Of a stretch of DNA of 48,214 bases, positions 33,102 through 43,600 are shown in pieces. Positions within the stretch are counted from its first letter, which is position 1, and each line of letters begins with the position of its first letter. Both the position numbers and the translations under genes were made by a program. The notes beneath the pieces were generated by a model. That model was not told the DNA's origin. It did no database searches and saw only the letters and a list, made by a program, of their open reading frames with translations. The stretch is from Scytonema sp. UIC 10036 (GTDB lineage Bacteria > Cyanobacteriota > Cyanobacteriia > Cyanobacteriales > Nostocaceae), in the NCBI RefSeq assembly GCF_009725235.1, contig NZ_WJFC01000090.1, forward strand, positions 1 through 48,214. The letters run 5' to 3'.

Positions 33102-34058
33102 TCACGCTGAAAAACCATTAAGAGATGGAATACCATAGCGATCGCGCAAATCCTCCACAGGCACTTCCACAACTTCCCAAAAATTCCAATTCTTGGAAAG
33201 ATCTACCTTACAAGCAGCACCACGCTGTAAAGCTTGCATCACCAAAGGAATGTCAAACAATCCAACACTAGCATCTGCAACAGGTGCCATTTGAATTCCT
33301 AAATGAAAATGTAGGAGCGCAAAAAGGAGAAACACAAAACCATCTTCACGAATGAAACCAGCTTGAAACGCTCCTTGCTGGATCTCTCCTTGAGGATCGG
33401 TATCGTAGCCAGATAATATGTGACCAAAATCGTGAAAAACCATTTGTTCTGGAATACCACCACTTTCACCAGGAAAACTAAAATGTCTTTGAGTGCAGTG
33501 TTCCCAATATGTACGTCCCAAAGTTCCTGTAGGTAGCAAGCCAAGCCGCCGATATTTCCAAGCCACTTCGGAGTCTTCACCTCCATTAAACAATAAAGGA
33601 AATATCATTTTTTTAATACCAGTCACTCCTTGTTTTTGGTAGGCTTCACCCACAAATTTACCCATCAACCGACGCATCATATCAATTTGCACTAACAGTT
33701 TATGTCCGTTGGCAGCTTTGTGCAGGACTCGCAAACCCTGTTCGTTAACACAAAGGGCTTCTGCAAGCGATCGCAATACTTTCTGCTGATGGGGTTTAAT
33801 ATTTCCATCCACCATTGCCATAACCATTGCCATTTGAAGCAAGCGTGTGCGTCGGTGGGGATCGGTAATAATTTCACCGATTTGCCTTGCTGCGATCGGA
33901 CATAAGTCATCAACAGCAACAAAAGATTCATGCATTTGGTCGATAACTTGTAAAAACTGATACTCTTGTGGTGTGAGTGCTTCAGGTTGAGCTGCCACAG
34001 ACATCAGTGCCCCCAGCACCAATGGTAGTTCTTGGGAAGAAAAGACAGCAATATCCAT
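33102..34058 (-). CDS. TerB-like domain fused to a Coq4-like domain
   Basis: 318 residues, ATG at 34058. Residues about 1-140 look like a TerB/DUF533-type helical domain with the acidic metal-loop MAMVDGNIKPHQQKVLRSLA. Residues about 160-310 repeat the Coq4 pattern: GRTYWEHCTQRHFSFPG, then VFHDFGHILSGYDTDPQGEI with His209, Asp210, His213 and Glu225, giving the same HDxxH-x11-E spacing as its neighbour. Both metal sites are intact. The pair suggests a hetero-oligomer or sequential steps in one lipid or quinone pathway. TerB fusion is my reading from sequence pattern only. Confidence 0.8.
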   Translation of the reverse strand: MDIAVFSSQELPLVLGALMSVAAQPEALTPQEYQFLQVIDQMHESFVAVDDLCPIAARQIGEIITDPHRRTRLLQMAMVMAMVDGNIKPHQQKVLRSLAEALCVNEQGLRVLHKAANGHKLLVQIDMMRRLMGKFVGEAYQKQGVTGIKKMIFPLLFNGGEDSEVAWKYRRLGLLPTGTLGRTYWEHCTQRHFSFPGESGGIPEQMVFHDFGHILSGYDTDPQGEIQQGAFQAGFIREDGFVFLLFALLHFHLGIQMAPVADASVGLFDIPLVMQALQRGAACKVDLSKNWNFWEVVEVPVEDLRDRYGIPSLNGFSA

Positions 34059-34059
34059 A

Positions 34060-34145
34060 AGGGGAGTAGGGAGTAGGGAGTAGGGATTAGGGAGTAGGGA
34101 TTAGGAAATCAATCCCTAATGCCCAATGCCCTTTTGCCCAATGCC
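34060..34145 (-). repeat. Short tandem repeat tract (GGGAGTAGGGATTA; CCCAATG)
   Basis: Repeated GGGAGTA/GGGATTA heptamers, then CCCAATGCC units, between the ndhK-type gene and the Coq4-like pair. The same repeat family appears inside the coding frame at about 36925. Confidence 0.9.
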
Positions 34146-34148
34146 CAA

Positions 34149-34844
34149 TTACAAATCGCGAGAATTTTCAGCAGCTTGAAGGGCTAAAGGTAATTCTAAC
34201 CCTGTGGCTGCAGCAATTTCTTGTGGTGGTGCAACTCGTGTTGAGCTTTTCAAGTATTGCCCATCGTTAATCGGGTTGACAACTTTCATTTTATGGGTAG
34301 TGCTGTAGTAGCGGTGAGTTTGCTGAATTTGGTGCCTATCTTGCATGCTCTCGTTGGCAATCTTTTTCCGCAATTTGATGATGGCATCAATAACAGCTTC
34401 TGGTCTGGGAGGACATCCCGGTATGTAGACATCAACTGGAATTAACTTATCTACGCCTCGAACAGCAGATGGGGAATCGGTACAGAACATACCACCAGTG
34501 ATTGTGCATGCTCCCATGGCAATGACATATTTTGGTTCTGGCATTTGTTCGTAAAGCCGCACCAAGTTTGGCGCATACTTCATAGTAATTGTACCTGCTG
34601 TAATCAACAAATCTGCTTGTCGGGGAGTTGCACGGGGAATCATGCCATATCTTTCCATATCAAATCGGGAAGCATAGGCAGCCATAAATTCCATAAAGCA
34701 GCAGGCTGTCCCAAACATCAAGGGATACAAACTAGACATCTTTGCCCAGTTGTACAGGTCGTCTACAGTTGTGAGAATAATATTTTCAGAAAGTTGTTGT
34801 GTTACTTGTGGACGTTCAATAGGATTAATGACAGAGTTAGTCAT
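34149..34844 (-). CDS. ndhK: NDH-1 subunit K (NuoB/20-kDa type), stand-alone copy
   Basis: 231 residues. Iron-sulfur cluster N2 ligands are present: FGTACCF (Cys48, Cys49), [11 protein letters not shown] (Cys113) and [10 protein letters not shown] (Cys144). The N-terminus ([20 protein letters not shown]) is typical of cyanobacterial NdhK. In the complex this subunit passes electrons from the cluster to plastoquinone at the thylakoid. In cyanobacteria ndhK normally sits in an ndhC-ndhK-ndhJ operon; here neither neighbour is present, and the region [20 protein letters not shown] differs from the version I would expect of the main copy. It is probably a paralog with a specialised use. Confidence 0.92.
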   Translation of the reverse strand: MTNSVINPIERPQVTQQLSENIILTTVDDLYNWAKMSSLYPLMFGTACCFMEFMAAYASRFDMERYGMIPRATPRQADLLITAGTITMKYAPNLVRLYEQMPEPKYVIAMGACTITGGMFCTDSPSAVRGVDKLIPVDVYIPGCPPRPEAVIDAIIKLRKKIANESMQDRHQIQQTHRYYSTTHKMKVVNPINDGQYLKSSTRVAPPQEIAAATGLELPLALQAAENSRDL

Positions 34845-35141
34845 GGGTAAGTGCTGTAAAAAATTGAATAAGTTCTTGAAAAGGCGTTTAATGCATAATT
34901 CTGCATAAAAGTCAACTATGGCACCAAACGCTACTCACGAAAACAACCTTTCTCCAAAGAAGCAAGTCATGCAACTTATGCTTGCTTGTAGATAACTACA
35001 TCAGCAATAACTACAGTTTCCGATAACGTCCCAACTTGCGCTAGTAAAGATCGAGGTTTTAAGACGCTAACTTAACAAATAGTTATTAGGCTGATAACGC
35101 AGAATCATACAGTCGATAGATCGTGTTATCCTTTGCATTAA

Positions 35142-35504
35142 TTAGTTGCGTCCAAAGTTTTGTTCTCTGCGGTACAAAAAAAATGGTAGGGCGCAAGAAA
35201 GCCCAACCCCAAAGGTTAGTCCAACATAGAGAAATATCCATAACCGAGAAACACCTAATCGCTTCAATTCAATCCAGGCAAAATAAAAGAAAGCGATCGC
35301 CGAAATTAGCAAATCGCTCGTCAGCCCGGTGGCAATATTGTTTGCAAACGCTTTTTGCAGAAATAAGGTTGGAGATAACAGCGCAGATGGATCTTGAAGC
35401 AGCCAGTACCAAGGCGCGATCGATCCTGCAATGGTAAGTAGCAAATACAGTGGTTTCATTGAGTTGAATGATTGTGTTGTCGAGATATTCATTGGCTTCA
35501 CCAT
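35142..35504 (-). CDS. DUF2834-type small membrane protein
   Basis: 120 residues with three hydrophobic helices (PLYLLLTIAGSIAPWYWLL, SDLLISAIAFFYFAWIEL, LWIFLYVGLTFGVGLSCALP), the size and pattern of DUF2834 proteins. ATG at 35504 with alternatives at residues 5 and 16. Divergent from the XRE regulator at 35608 with a palindromic operator candidate between, so it is a likely regulatory target. Molecular function unknown. Confidence 0.8.
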   Translation of the reverse strand: MVKPMNISTTQSFNSMKPLYLLLTIAGSIAPWYWLLQDPSALLSPTLFLQKAFANNIATGLTSDLLISAIAFFYFAWIELKRLGVSRLWIFLYVGLTFGVGLSCALPFFLYRREQNFGRN

Positions 35505-35562
35505 AATTGTTTACCTTTGGGTTGGTGTGCTTCGATCGTGCCAAAGGGAGATAATAGAAGCA

Positions 35563-35579
35563 ATTACCTGTCAGGTAAT
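35563..35579. promoter_or_regulatory. 17-bp palindromic operator candidate in a divergent promoter
   Basis: ATTACCTG-T-CAGGTAAT is a perfect odd palindrome, 28 bp upstream of the regulator ATG and 58 bp upstream of the DUF2834 start. Position and symmetry fit binding by the adjacent XRE-type dimer. Confidence 0.65.
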
Positions 35580-35607
35580 CAAAATCGTCCTCCTCACAAT
35601 TATTGCC

Positions 35608-36474
35608 ATGCAGCGACGTTCACCTGCTTCTCATGACCATAAGTCCGGCTCGTTCGGGATGCTTCTCAAACACTGGCGCGAGCAACGCGGGTACAGTCAG
35701 CTCGATCTAGCGCTCACAAGTCAAGTCTCTCAACGGCATATTAGTTTCCTAGAGTCAGGACGAGCAAAACCCAGTCAGGACATGGTTATTCAATTAGCGA
35801 CTGTTCTGGAAATTCCGATGAGACAGCAAAACCTGATGCTGACGGCGGCGGGATTTGCCCCCATTCATGCTGAGACTGACTTGTCGGCTCCTGAAATGAC
35901 ATCAATTCGCAAAGCTATCGATTTTATGCTAAAGCAACAGGAACCATTACCAGCAATCGTGGTCGATCGCTATTGGAATTTGCTGCTGGCAAACAATGGA
36001 GCCACTCGACTTCTCACCAGTTTCATCGATTCAGATAAATTGCAAACCCTCTTCTATATAGACGGAAAAATTAATTTGATGCGGGTTATGTTCCATTCCC
36101 AGGGGCTGCGTCCGTTCATTGTCAACTGGGAAGACTTTGCAAACCATTTGCTCCAACGACTGCATCAAGAAGTGAATGCCTATGGCGGGACATTACCCAA
36201 CGTAGAAGGGGAAAGCGAGCAATCTACCGTTTTACTTAACGAACTGATGAGCTATCCAGGAGTTTCAGAGATTTGGCAAACTTCCAATAGAACAGCACAA
36301 AATGCGTTGCTGCTCACCGTTCATCTTAAACGAGAGCATCTGGAGTTACAGTTTTTTTCGACAATCGCCACCTTAGGCACTCCCTATGACATCACGCTTC
36401 AAGAACTGCGGATCGAATGTCTGTTTCCCGCAGATGAAACAACCGAAAAAAACTGGAAGAAAGTTATAAGCTAA
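35608..36474 (+). CDS. XRE-family regulator with MmyB-like ligand domain
   Basis: 288 residues from ATG 35608 (MQRRSPASHDHKSG); the frame is open upstream but that part overlaps the divergent gene and operator. The N-terminal HTH_3 domain is LLKHWREQRGYSQLDLALTS followed by QVSQRHISFLESGRAKPS. The C-terminal domain starts around residue 95 with EPLPAIVVDRYWNLLLANNG, ends in TLQELRIECLFPADE, and includes IATLGTPYDITLQEL, all typical of the MmyB-like (PAS-related) ligand domain of this regulator class. It likely represses the divergent DUF2834 gene and itself through the palindrome at 35563. The inducer is unknown. Confidence 0.9.
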   Translation: MQRRSPASHDHKSGSFGMLLKHWREQRGYSQLDLALTSQVSQRHISFLESGRAKPSQDMVIQLATVLEIPMRQQNLMLTAAGFAPIHAETDLSAPEMTSIRKAIDFMLKQQEPLPAIVVDRYWNLLLANNGATRLLTSFIDSDKLQTLFYIDGKINLMRVMFHSQGLRPFIVNWEDFANHLLQRLHQEVNAYGGTLPNVEGESEQSTVLLNELMSYPGVSEIWQTSNRTAQNALLLTVHLKREHLELQFFSTIATLGTPYDITLQELRIECLFPADETTEKNWKKVIS

Positions 36475-36889
36475 GTAACGATGATTACAGATTACACCCA
36501 TTCACGTAGGTCAACAACTTTAGGATACTGAGGCAAAATGGTAAGCTGTATAAAATCTGAAGAAATTTAAGATACTGCTTTAAAGCTTTTAAAATAGAAG
36601 GTCGATCGAGCCTCTTCCCTATGGAAAAGCACAAGCAAAAACGCAGGCGTGGTGTTATCCTCAGCCTTGCAGGATTGAATAAGCTACAAGAAGCCAAGTA
36701 TCAGGCAGAATTCCAGGTTAATGACGGTGCAAGGTTCACCCTGGAGGAATTAAGCTATCGTACTCAGTTAGCTCCTTTTACAGTTTCTAAGGTGCTAGCA
36801 CGGGAAGAAGGAGTTGATAAGCAAACTCTTGAGTATTTTTTTAGAGCTTTTGGCTTGGAGCTAACCACAAGTGACTATCAAAGAGTCGG

Positions 36890-36965
36890 GAATAGTGAGT
36901 CAGGAGTTGGAAATGGTGAAGAAACATCCCCTAATCCCTACCCCCTAATCCCTACTCCCTATTGT
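36890..36965 (+). repeat. Repeat tract inserted in frame inside the NB-ARC gene
   Basis: CCCCTAATCCCTACCCCCTA and similar units are the complement of the GGGATTAGGGAGTA intergenic repeats (compare 34060). They encode NPYPLIPTPY between the HTH and NB-ARC domains, where the paralog has only a short linker. Confidence 0.75.
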
Positions 36966-38019
36966 GATTGGGGAGAAGCTGTTGATGTGTCGATATTTTT
37001 TGGGCGCACCGAGGAACTGACTCAGTTAGAACATTGGATTTTGAACGATCGCTGTCGGCTCATTGTTTTACTGGGAATGGGAGGAATTGGCAAATCTTCC
37101 CTATCGGTAAAACTAGCAACTCAAATTCAAACACAATTTGAGTTTGTGGTTTGGCGCAGTCTTCGTAACAGTCCGTCTCTTTTAGATTTATTGACGAGTT
37201 TGCTGAAGTTTTTTGCAAACGGTCAAGCAATCAACTTATCTCTGAATGATAGCAATGTCTTGCAAGAAGATGCTACGCGTTTACGCATCGCAAAACTTAT
37301 GGAACACTTGCGATCGCATCGCTGCTTAATTGTATTAGACAATGTAGAGTCCATATTAGCCCGTCACGAGCACTCCGGACATTACCAACCGGGGTATGAA
37401 GACTACAAAGAACTTCTCAAACAAGTAGGAGAAACATTCCACCAAAGCTGTGTTGTGCTGACCAGTCGCGAAAAGCCGCAAGAAATTACAATTTTAGAAG
37501 GGGAAACTTTACCCGTTCGATCTTTACATTTACCAGGCTTATGTACTGGTGCAGCGCTAGAGTTAGTTAGAACCAAAAGTTTTTTCTGTGGCTCGGATGC
37601 AGATTGGCAAAACTTAATAGAGCATTATTCAGGTAATCCTCTCGCGCTGAAAATTATTGCTACTACAATTCAGGAATTGTTTGACGGCGATATTAAAGAG
37701 TTTCAGACTCAACGAACTACAGTATTTGGTAGTATTTATGACTTGTTAGAACAGCAATTTTATCGTCTTTCTGCACTAGAGAAAGATTTAATGTACTGGT
37801 TAACCATTAATCGGGAACCAGTGACAATAGCAGAGTTGCGTGAAGATTTAGTCCTACCCATATCTTCCATGAAACTGCTGGAAGCATTGGATTCTCTAAG
37901 CAGGCGAAATTTAATTGAAAAAAAATCAGCCCCACAAACTTCCGTACAATTTACTCTCCAACCTGTGCTAATGGATATGTTACAAAAATTTGTTCAACGG
38001 TATGTAGTGAAATTCAGAG

Positions 38020-38095
38020 TGGGGGGGGATAAGGATAAGGAGACAAGGGACAAGGGGATAAGGAGACAAGGGACAAGGGACAAGGAGTAAGGAGA
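38020..38095 (+). repeat. GGACAAGGAGATAAGG tandem repeat that truncates the NB-ARC frame
   Basis: Imperfect units of GGGACAA/GGATAAGGAGA. They encode KDKETRDKGIRRQGTRDKE and a stop. A third, related CCCTTGTC-type tract follows at about 38325-38370, in frame in the WD40 part (encoding [14 protein letters not shown]). Confidence 0.85.
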
Positions 38096-40483
38096 ATTTT
38101 TCTCTGCTTCTCAGTGTCTATTTCTTGTTCCAAAGTCATGCATTGATGAAAGCCACTGCTAAAATAACATCAGGATTGCTCAAGCTAAGTTGATTCTTCA
38201 GCCTATTGTTGAGCAATTACTGTTAAACCTACGCACCAAGTCAGCAATTGAAAATTTGCTTTCTCAAGTTTTGTACAAACTGCAAAGGTTGGGACAAGGT
38301 AGACAAGAAGACAAAGTAGCCAATTCTCCCTTGTCCCCCTTGTCTTCCCCCTCTCCCTTGTCTTCACTAGAACCGGGGTATGCAGGTGGTAATATTCTTA
38401 ACTTACTGTGTCACATACAAAGTGACTTGACTGGTTATAATTTCTCTCACCTCACAATTTGGCAAGCATATCTCCAAGAAACTTCTTTAAAACGAGTTAA
38501 CTTTGCTTTTAGCGATTTATCTAAGTCTGTCTTTGCCAAAACTTTCTCTAGCACTGTATCTGCGGTGTTTAGCCCGGATGGCAAAACCCTTGCAACATCT
38601 CACACAGAAGGTCAAATTTGCTTGTGGGATGCTGTCACCGGTCAGCAGATCGTGCGCTTTCAAGGACATACTGGTTCTGCTTGGTGTGTTGCTTTTAGCC
38701 CAGATGGTAGCATACTTGCTAGTGGAGCGCAAAACGATAACATTAAATTATGGGATGCTACAACCGGGGAATGTTTAAGAACTCTGCAAGGTCATGCGGG
38801 CGGAGCTTTTGTCGTCGTTTTTTCTCCTTGTGGAAGTCTGCTCTTTAGCGGAGGTGCAGACTCTGATATTCGAGTTTGGAATCTCAGTGATGGAGAGTGT
38901 CGTCAAATTTTACGGGGACATAAGAGCGCAATCTTTTCTTTAGCATTGAGTCCGGATGGCAGCATTCTTGCTAGTGGTGGTGATGATAAAACCATCAAAC
39001 TATGGGAATTCACTAGATATCAATGTATTAAAAATTTATCAGGGCATACTGAGTGCATTCGCTCCGTGACATTCAGCCCTTCGGGAATGCTTGCAAGTGG
39101 GGCTTTGGATCCAATTATTAGGCTTTGGGATGTGGATAAGGGTTTATGTACCGGAACTTTAGAAGGACACAGTAATGGAGTTCCTAAAGTGATTTTTTTG
39201 GATAACGGAAATATTCTTGCCAGCTCTAGTATAGACACCACAATCAGAGTTTGGGATGTTGCTACTAAACGATGCATCAAAACTTTGCCAGGACATAATA
39301 ATTCTGTTTATGCGATCGCAATTAACCCCCAAGAAACTCTGCTTGCCAGTGGTGGTGATGACTTTTCTGTGAGACTATGGGATATTACTAATGGAGAATG
39401 TATTAGAGTATTCCAAGGAATGCACAATTGGGTAGCTGACTTGGCTTTTGCTCCTATAGGTGCCCTAGGGGAAACAGCACAAGAAAAAATCATTGCCAGT
39501 GGTGGTTTCGATCGCATTATCAGACTGTGGAATTTAGAGGGTGAATCCCGTAGTTTTACCGGACACAGTGATTTTTTATTTTCGGTAGTCTTTAGCCCTG
39601 ATGGACGTACCATAGCAAGCAGTAGTGCTGACCAAACAATTCGATTGTGGGATGTTTCGACAGGACAGTGCTTAAAAGTTTTGAAAGGACATACAGGTAC
39701 AGTCACAAGAGCCATCTTTAGTCCTGATGGTCATCTCCTAGCCAGTAGTAGCTATGACCGTACCATTAAACTGTGGGATATAGTAACAGGTCAACCCGTG
39801 CAAACACTACCAGCAGCTGTGACATTGTCGCTTTCTTTTAGCCCAGATGGCAAAAAACTTGCAGCAGGTGGTTTTGACGACGCTGCAAGAGTTTGGGATT
39901 TAGAAACACGGCAGTGCAATCAAATATTCAAAGGACACAGCAGTTGGGTTTGGTGGGTTGCTATCAGCCCTCAAGGAAATATCCTTGCCACTGGTAGCGC
40001 TGATGGTACTGTGGGATTGTGGGATATGACAACAGATCGATGTCTTCATATATTGCACGCCCACGATAATTGGGTATGGACAATAGCTTTCAATCCTGAG
40101 GGCAATATCCTTGCCACCGGTAGCAGCGACGGTACTATCAAACTCTGGGATGTAGCGACAGGTTGTTGCATGGCAATTTTAACCGAGCATGATGTCTGGG
40201 TTATATCTGTTGCTTTCAGCCCTGAAGGTCAGTTTTTCGCAAGTGGAGATGGCAATGCTCAGCTAAAAATCTGGAATGTGGAGACAAGACAGTGCATTAA
40301 GACTTTGAGAATCGAACGTCTTTATGAAGCAACAAACATTTACGGAGTTACAGGTTTAACAGAGGCACAAAAATCAAACCTGCTTGCTCTTGGAGCAGTT
40401 GAGGAAAGATAGAGTTTAGCAGAAAGTCGCATAAACTCTGTTATATCAAGTTCGGGTAATGAATTATTATAAAATTTATCAAC

Positions 40484-40558
40484 GTAGGTTGGGTTGAGGA
40501 ACGAAACCCAACATTTTGTAGAGTTTGTTGGGTTTCGCAAAGCCTCAACCCAACCTAC
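40484..40558. repeat. 75-bp nested inverted repeat, MITE-like
   Basis: Outer arms GTAGGTTGGGTTGAGG (40484-40499) and CCTCAACCCAACCTAC (40543-40558) are perfect. Inner arms (CGAAACCCAACA / TGTTGGGTTTCG) extend the structure. This is a common cyanobacterial interspersed element, between the two NB-ARC-WD40 genes. Confidence 0.88.
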
Positions 40559-40676
40559 AAATATTATAAGCGTTTAACCGAACATGATATTAATTATCGA
40601 TACAGTCAAGTTCCACTAAAGTTTCGATAAAGTTTCATATATGATAGAGTTTGCGTAGAAACCTTTATAATAACTT

Positions 40677-43600
40677 ATGAACTTTAAGGAAGTGTTAAAA
40701 TTTACTGATGAAGCTGTCTTTATAAAAGTGGGAAGACGGTTGAGTACAGTAGAGATTTCCATCCTTAAAGGTTCTTGGGAGAATTTGACCTACGAGCAAA
40801 TTGCTGCAGTCGCTAGCTACTCAGTGGTATACGTAAAACGACATATTGGTCCTCAACTTTGGCAGTTACTGACTGAAGTACTGGATGAGAAAGTTAGCAA
40901 AACTAACGTGCGCTCTGTTATCGAGCGCCAATGGCGCAAATCTTTGCAGTTAGAGAGAGTGGAAGAAACTGCGGATAATTCCATTCAGCAGGGATTAAAG
41001 GGGAGTGTGGATTGGGGAGAAGCAATTGATGTCTCTGTGTTTTATGGACGCACAGAGGAACTTAATACATTAGAGAAATGGTTGACAACAGAGCATTGTC
41101 GGTTGGTAGCACTGTTGGGAATGGGGGGAATTGGGAAAACCTCTCTAGCTGCAAAGCTAGCTCAACAAGTTCAGGATCGCTTTGACTACGTTGTTTGGAG
41201 ATCGCTCCACAATGCCCCATTACTTTTTGAGCTGTTGGCGAATTTGATTCAATTTTTCTCCCAATCCCAAGTTTTAGAAGCTGATTTGCCAAACATTATG
41301 GATGGCAGAATCTCTAAACTTATTAATTATTTACGCCAATACCGCTGTCTGATTGTTCTCGATAATGCTGAGACCATTCTACAAAGTGGCGCGATTGCGG
41401 GAAGCTATCGAGAAGGTTATCAGGAATATGGTCAACTTCTTAAAAGAATAGGAGAAGTGTCTCACAAGAGTTGTTTTGTGCTGACTTCACGGGAAAAACC
41501 GAAAGAAGTGGCGTTTCTTGAAGGTAAATCGCTACCAGTTCGTTCATTACAACTGAGGGGTTTAGAGGTGGTAGATGGGAAAAAAATCTTTGAAATTAAG
41601 GGGTTATACGGTTCAGAATCGGATGTACTAGCAGTGGTCGATCGCTATGCAGGTAATGCTTTAGCCTTGAAAATAGTTGCCACAACAATTTTAGATATTT
41701 TTAATGGAAATATTTCTAAATTTTTAGAAGAAGATACAGCGATTTATGGTAATATACGCGAACTTATAGACCAACAATTTTCGCGGTTGTCAAATTTAGA
41801 AAATAATATAATGTACTGGTTGGCAATTAATCGCGAACCAGTTGGATTATCAGAATTACAGGATGATATCATATCTCTGATACTACCACGAAAATTACTG
41901 GAAGCACTAGAATCTTTGGTAAGGCGATCGCTCGTTGAAAAAAGAGCAGAACTCTTCACGTTACAACCTGTAGTTATGGAGTACATAATTGATGACTTAG
42001 TGCAACAAAGCTGGCAAGAAATTAGCAACTACAATCTCAATTTATTGAAAAGTCATGCTTTAATAAAAGCCACAGCTAAAGATTATATTAAAGAGATTCA
42101 AACTCGCCTGATTCTTAAACCAGTTATAGATGGATTACTCACTGTTTTTAGAAGTGAAGACATATTGAAAAATCAAATTAGGAAAATTTTATTAAAACTG
42201 CGAGAGACATTTCCGCAAGAACAAAATTATATAGCAGGAAACGTCCTGAATCTACTTTGTTATTTAAAAACAGATCTGAGTCACTACGACTTTTCGCATC
42301 TTACTATTCGGCAAGCAGATCTGCGAAACGTGAATTTGCACAATGTAAATTTTGTACATGCGAATTTAGCGAAAACGGTATTTGCTGAAAGCTTCAGTGG
42401 AATTTTATCATTAGCATTTAGCCCCAATCAAAAGTTGTTTGCCCTAGGGGATATGAATGGCGAGATTTGCTTGTACCAAGTTAGTGATTGGAGACAGTTA
42501 AATATCTTGAGAGGTCATACTGATTGGGTAACATCAATTGCCTTCAGTCCTGACAGTAGTATCCTTGCCAGTGGCAGTGAAGATCAAACAATCAATCTTT
42601 GGAATGTAACAACAGGTCAGCATCTTAATACCTTGCAAGGACACAAGAAGGGAATTTCCTCACTCGTTTTTGCTTCACAACCCAGCCCGAATAGTTCAGA
42701 TAATAAAGTACTAGCGAGTGGCAGTGATGACAAGACTGTAAAAATATGGGATGTAAGGGATGGTAGGTGCTTAAAAACGTTGCAAGGACATAGCGATATG
42801 GTGCGAGCAGTTGTTTTTAGTCCTGACAACAAAATGTTAGCCAGTGGTAGCGTGGACAAAACACTGAAGTTGTGGGATGCAAGGAATGGTAAGTGCCTGA
42901 AAACTTTACAAGAAAACAATGGGGAGATTTGGTCAGTTGCTATTAGCCCAGATGGAAACAGACTTGCTAGTGCTAGTGGCGATCGCACGGTAAAGCTATG
43001 GGATATTCACACTGGTAAATGTCAGATGAGTTTGCAAGGTCACGCCGGTTGGGTCATTTCAGTTGCATTCAGCCAAGATGGGCAAACCATTGCAAGTGGC
43101 AGTTGGGATCGAACAGTAAAATTGTGGAATGTCAGTAACGGTCAGTGCTTGAAAACGTTGCAAGGACATAATAATATAGTTAGAGCAGTACACTTCAGCC
43201 CCAATGGTCAAATTCTAGCAAGTGGCAGTGACGATCAATCGTTAAGAGTATGGGATGTGAGCACGGGTCAGAGCTTAAAAACTCTACAGGGGTATAGCAG
43301 CAGGATCTGGTCAATTGCTTCCAGCCCAGATGGTCAAATACTGGCAAGTAGCAGTCATAAAACGGTGAAACTGTGGAACATCAACACTGGTCAAAACTTT
43401 AGAAGTTTGTTAGGGCATAGCAATGGAGTTTGGTCATTGGCTTTCAGTCCTAACGGTAAAATGCTAGCAAGTGCCAGTGAAGACAAAACGGTAAAGATAT
43501 GGGATGTCAGTACTGGTGAATGCTTGAGAACTTTACAAGGACATACAAATTGGGTTTGGTCAGTGGCTTTCAGTCCTGACGGTCTAACTTTAGCTAGTGG

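Larger units (their letters stand above)
36621..40412 (+). pseudogene. HTH-NB-ARC-WD40 gene split by repeat insertion and frameshift
   Basis: 36621-38090 encodes an N-terminal helix-turn-helix-like domain (1-90), a P-loop (GMGGIGKSS, 152-160), Walker B (CLIVLDNVE) and NB-ARC helices. At about 38020-38090 a GGACAAGGAGATAAGG-type tandem repeat replaces the expected sequence and a stop follows. After that, [10 protein letters not shown] (about 38138-38167) and then [14 protein letters not shown] (38190 on) continue the same gene in other frames, through pentapeptide-like [18 protein letters not shown] to about 14 WD40 repeats ending in [10 protein letters not shown] at 40412. The intact paralog at 40677 shows the complete arrangement. 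The second part starts with TTG and no ribosome site. The two halves may be remnants or a split pair. Confidence 0.8.

Noticed and set aside
33299..33586. Minus-strand frame inside the TerB-Coq4 gene
   Set aside because: Out-of-frame shadow of a gene with both metal motifs intact.
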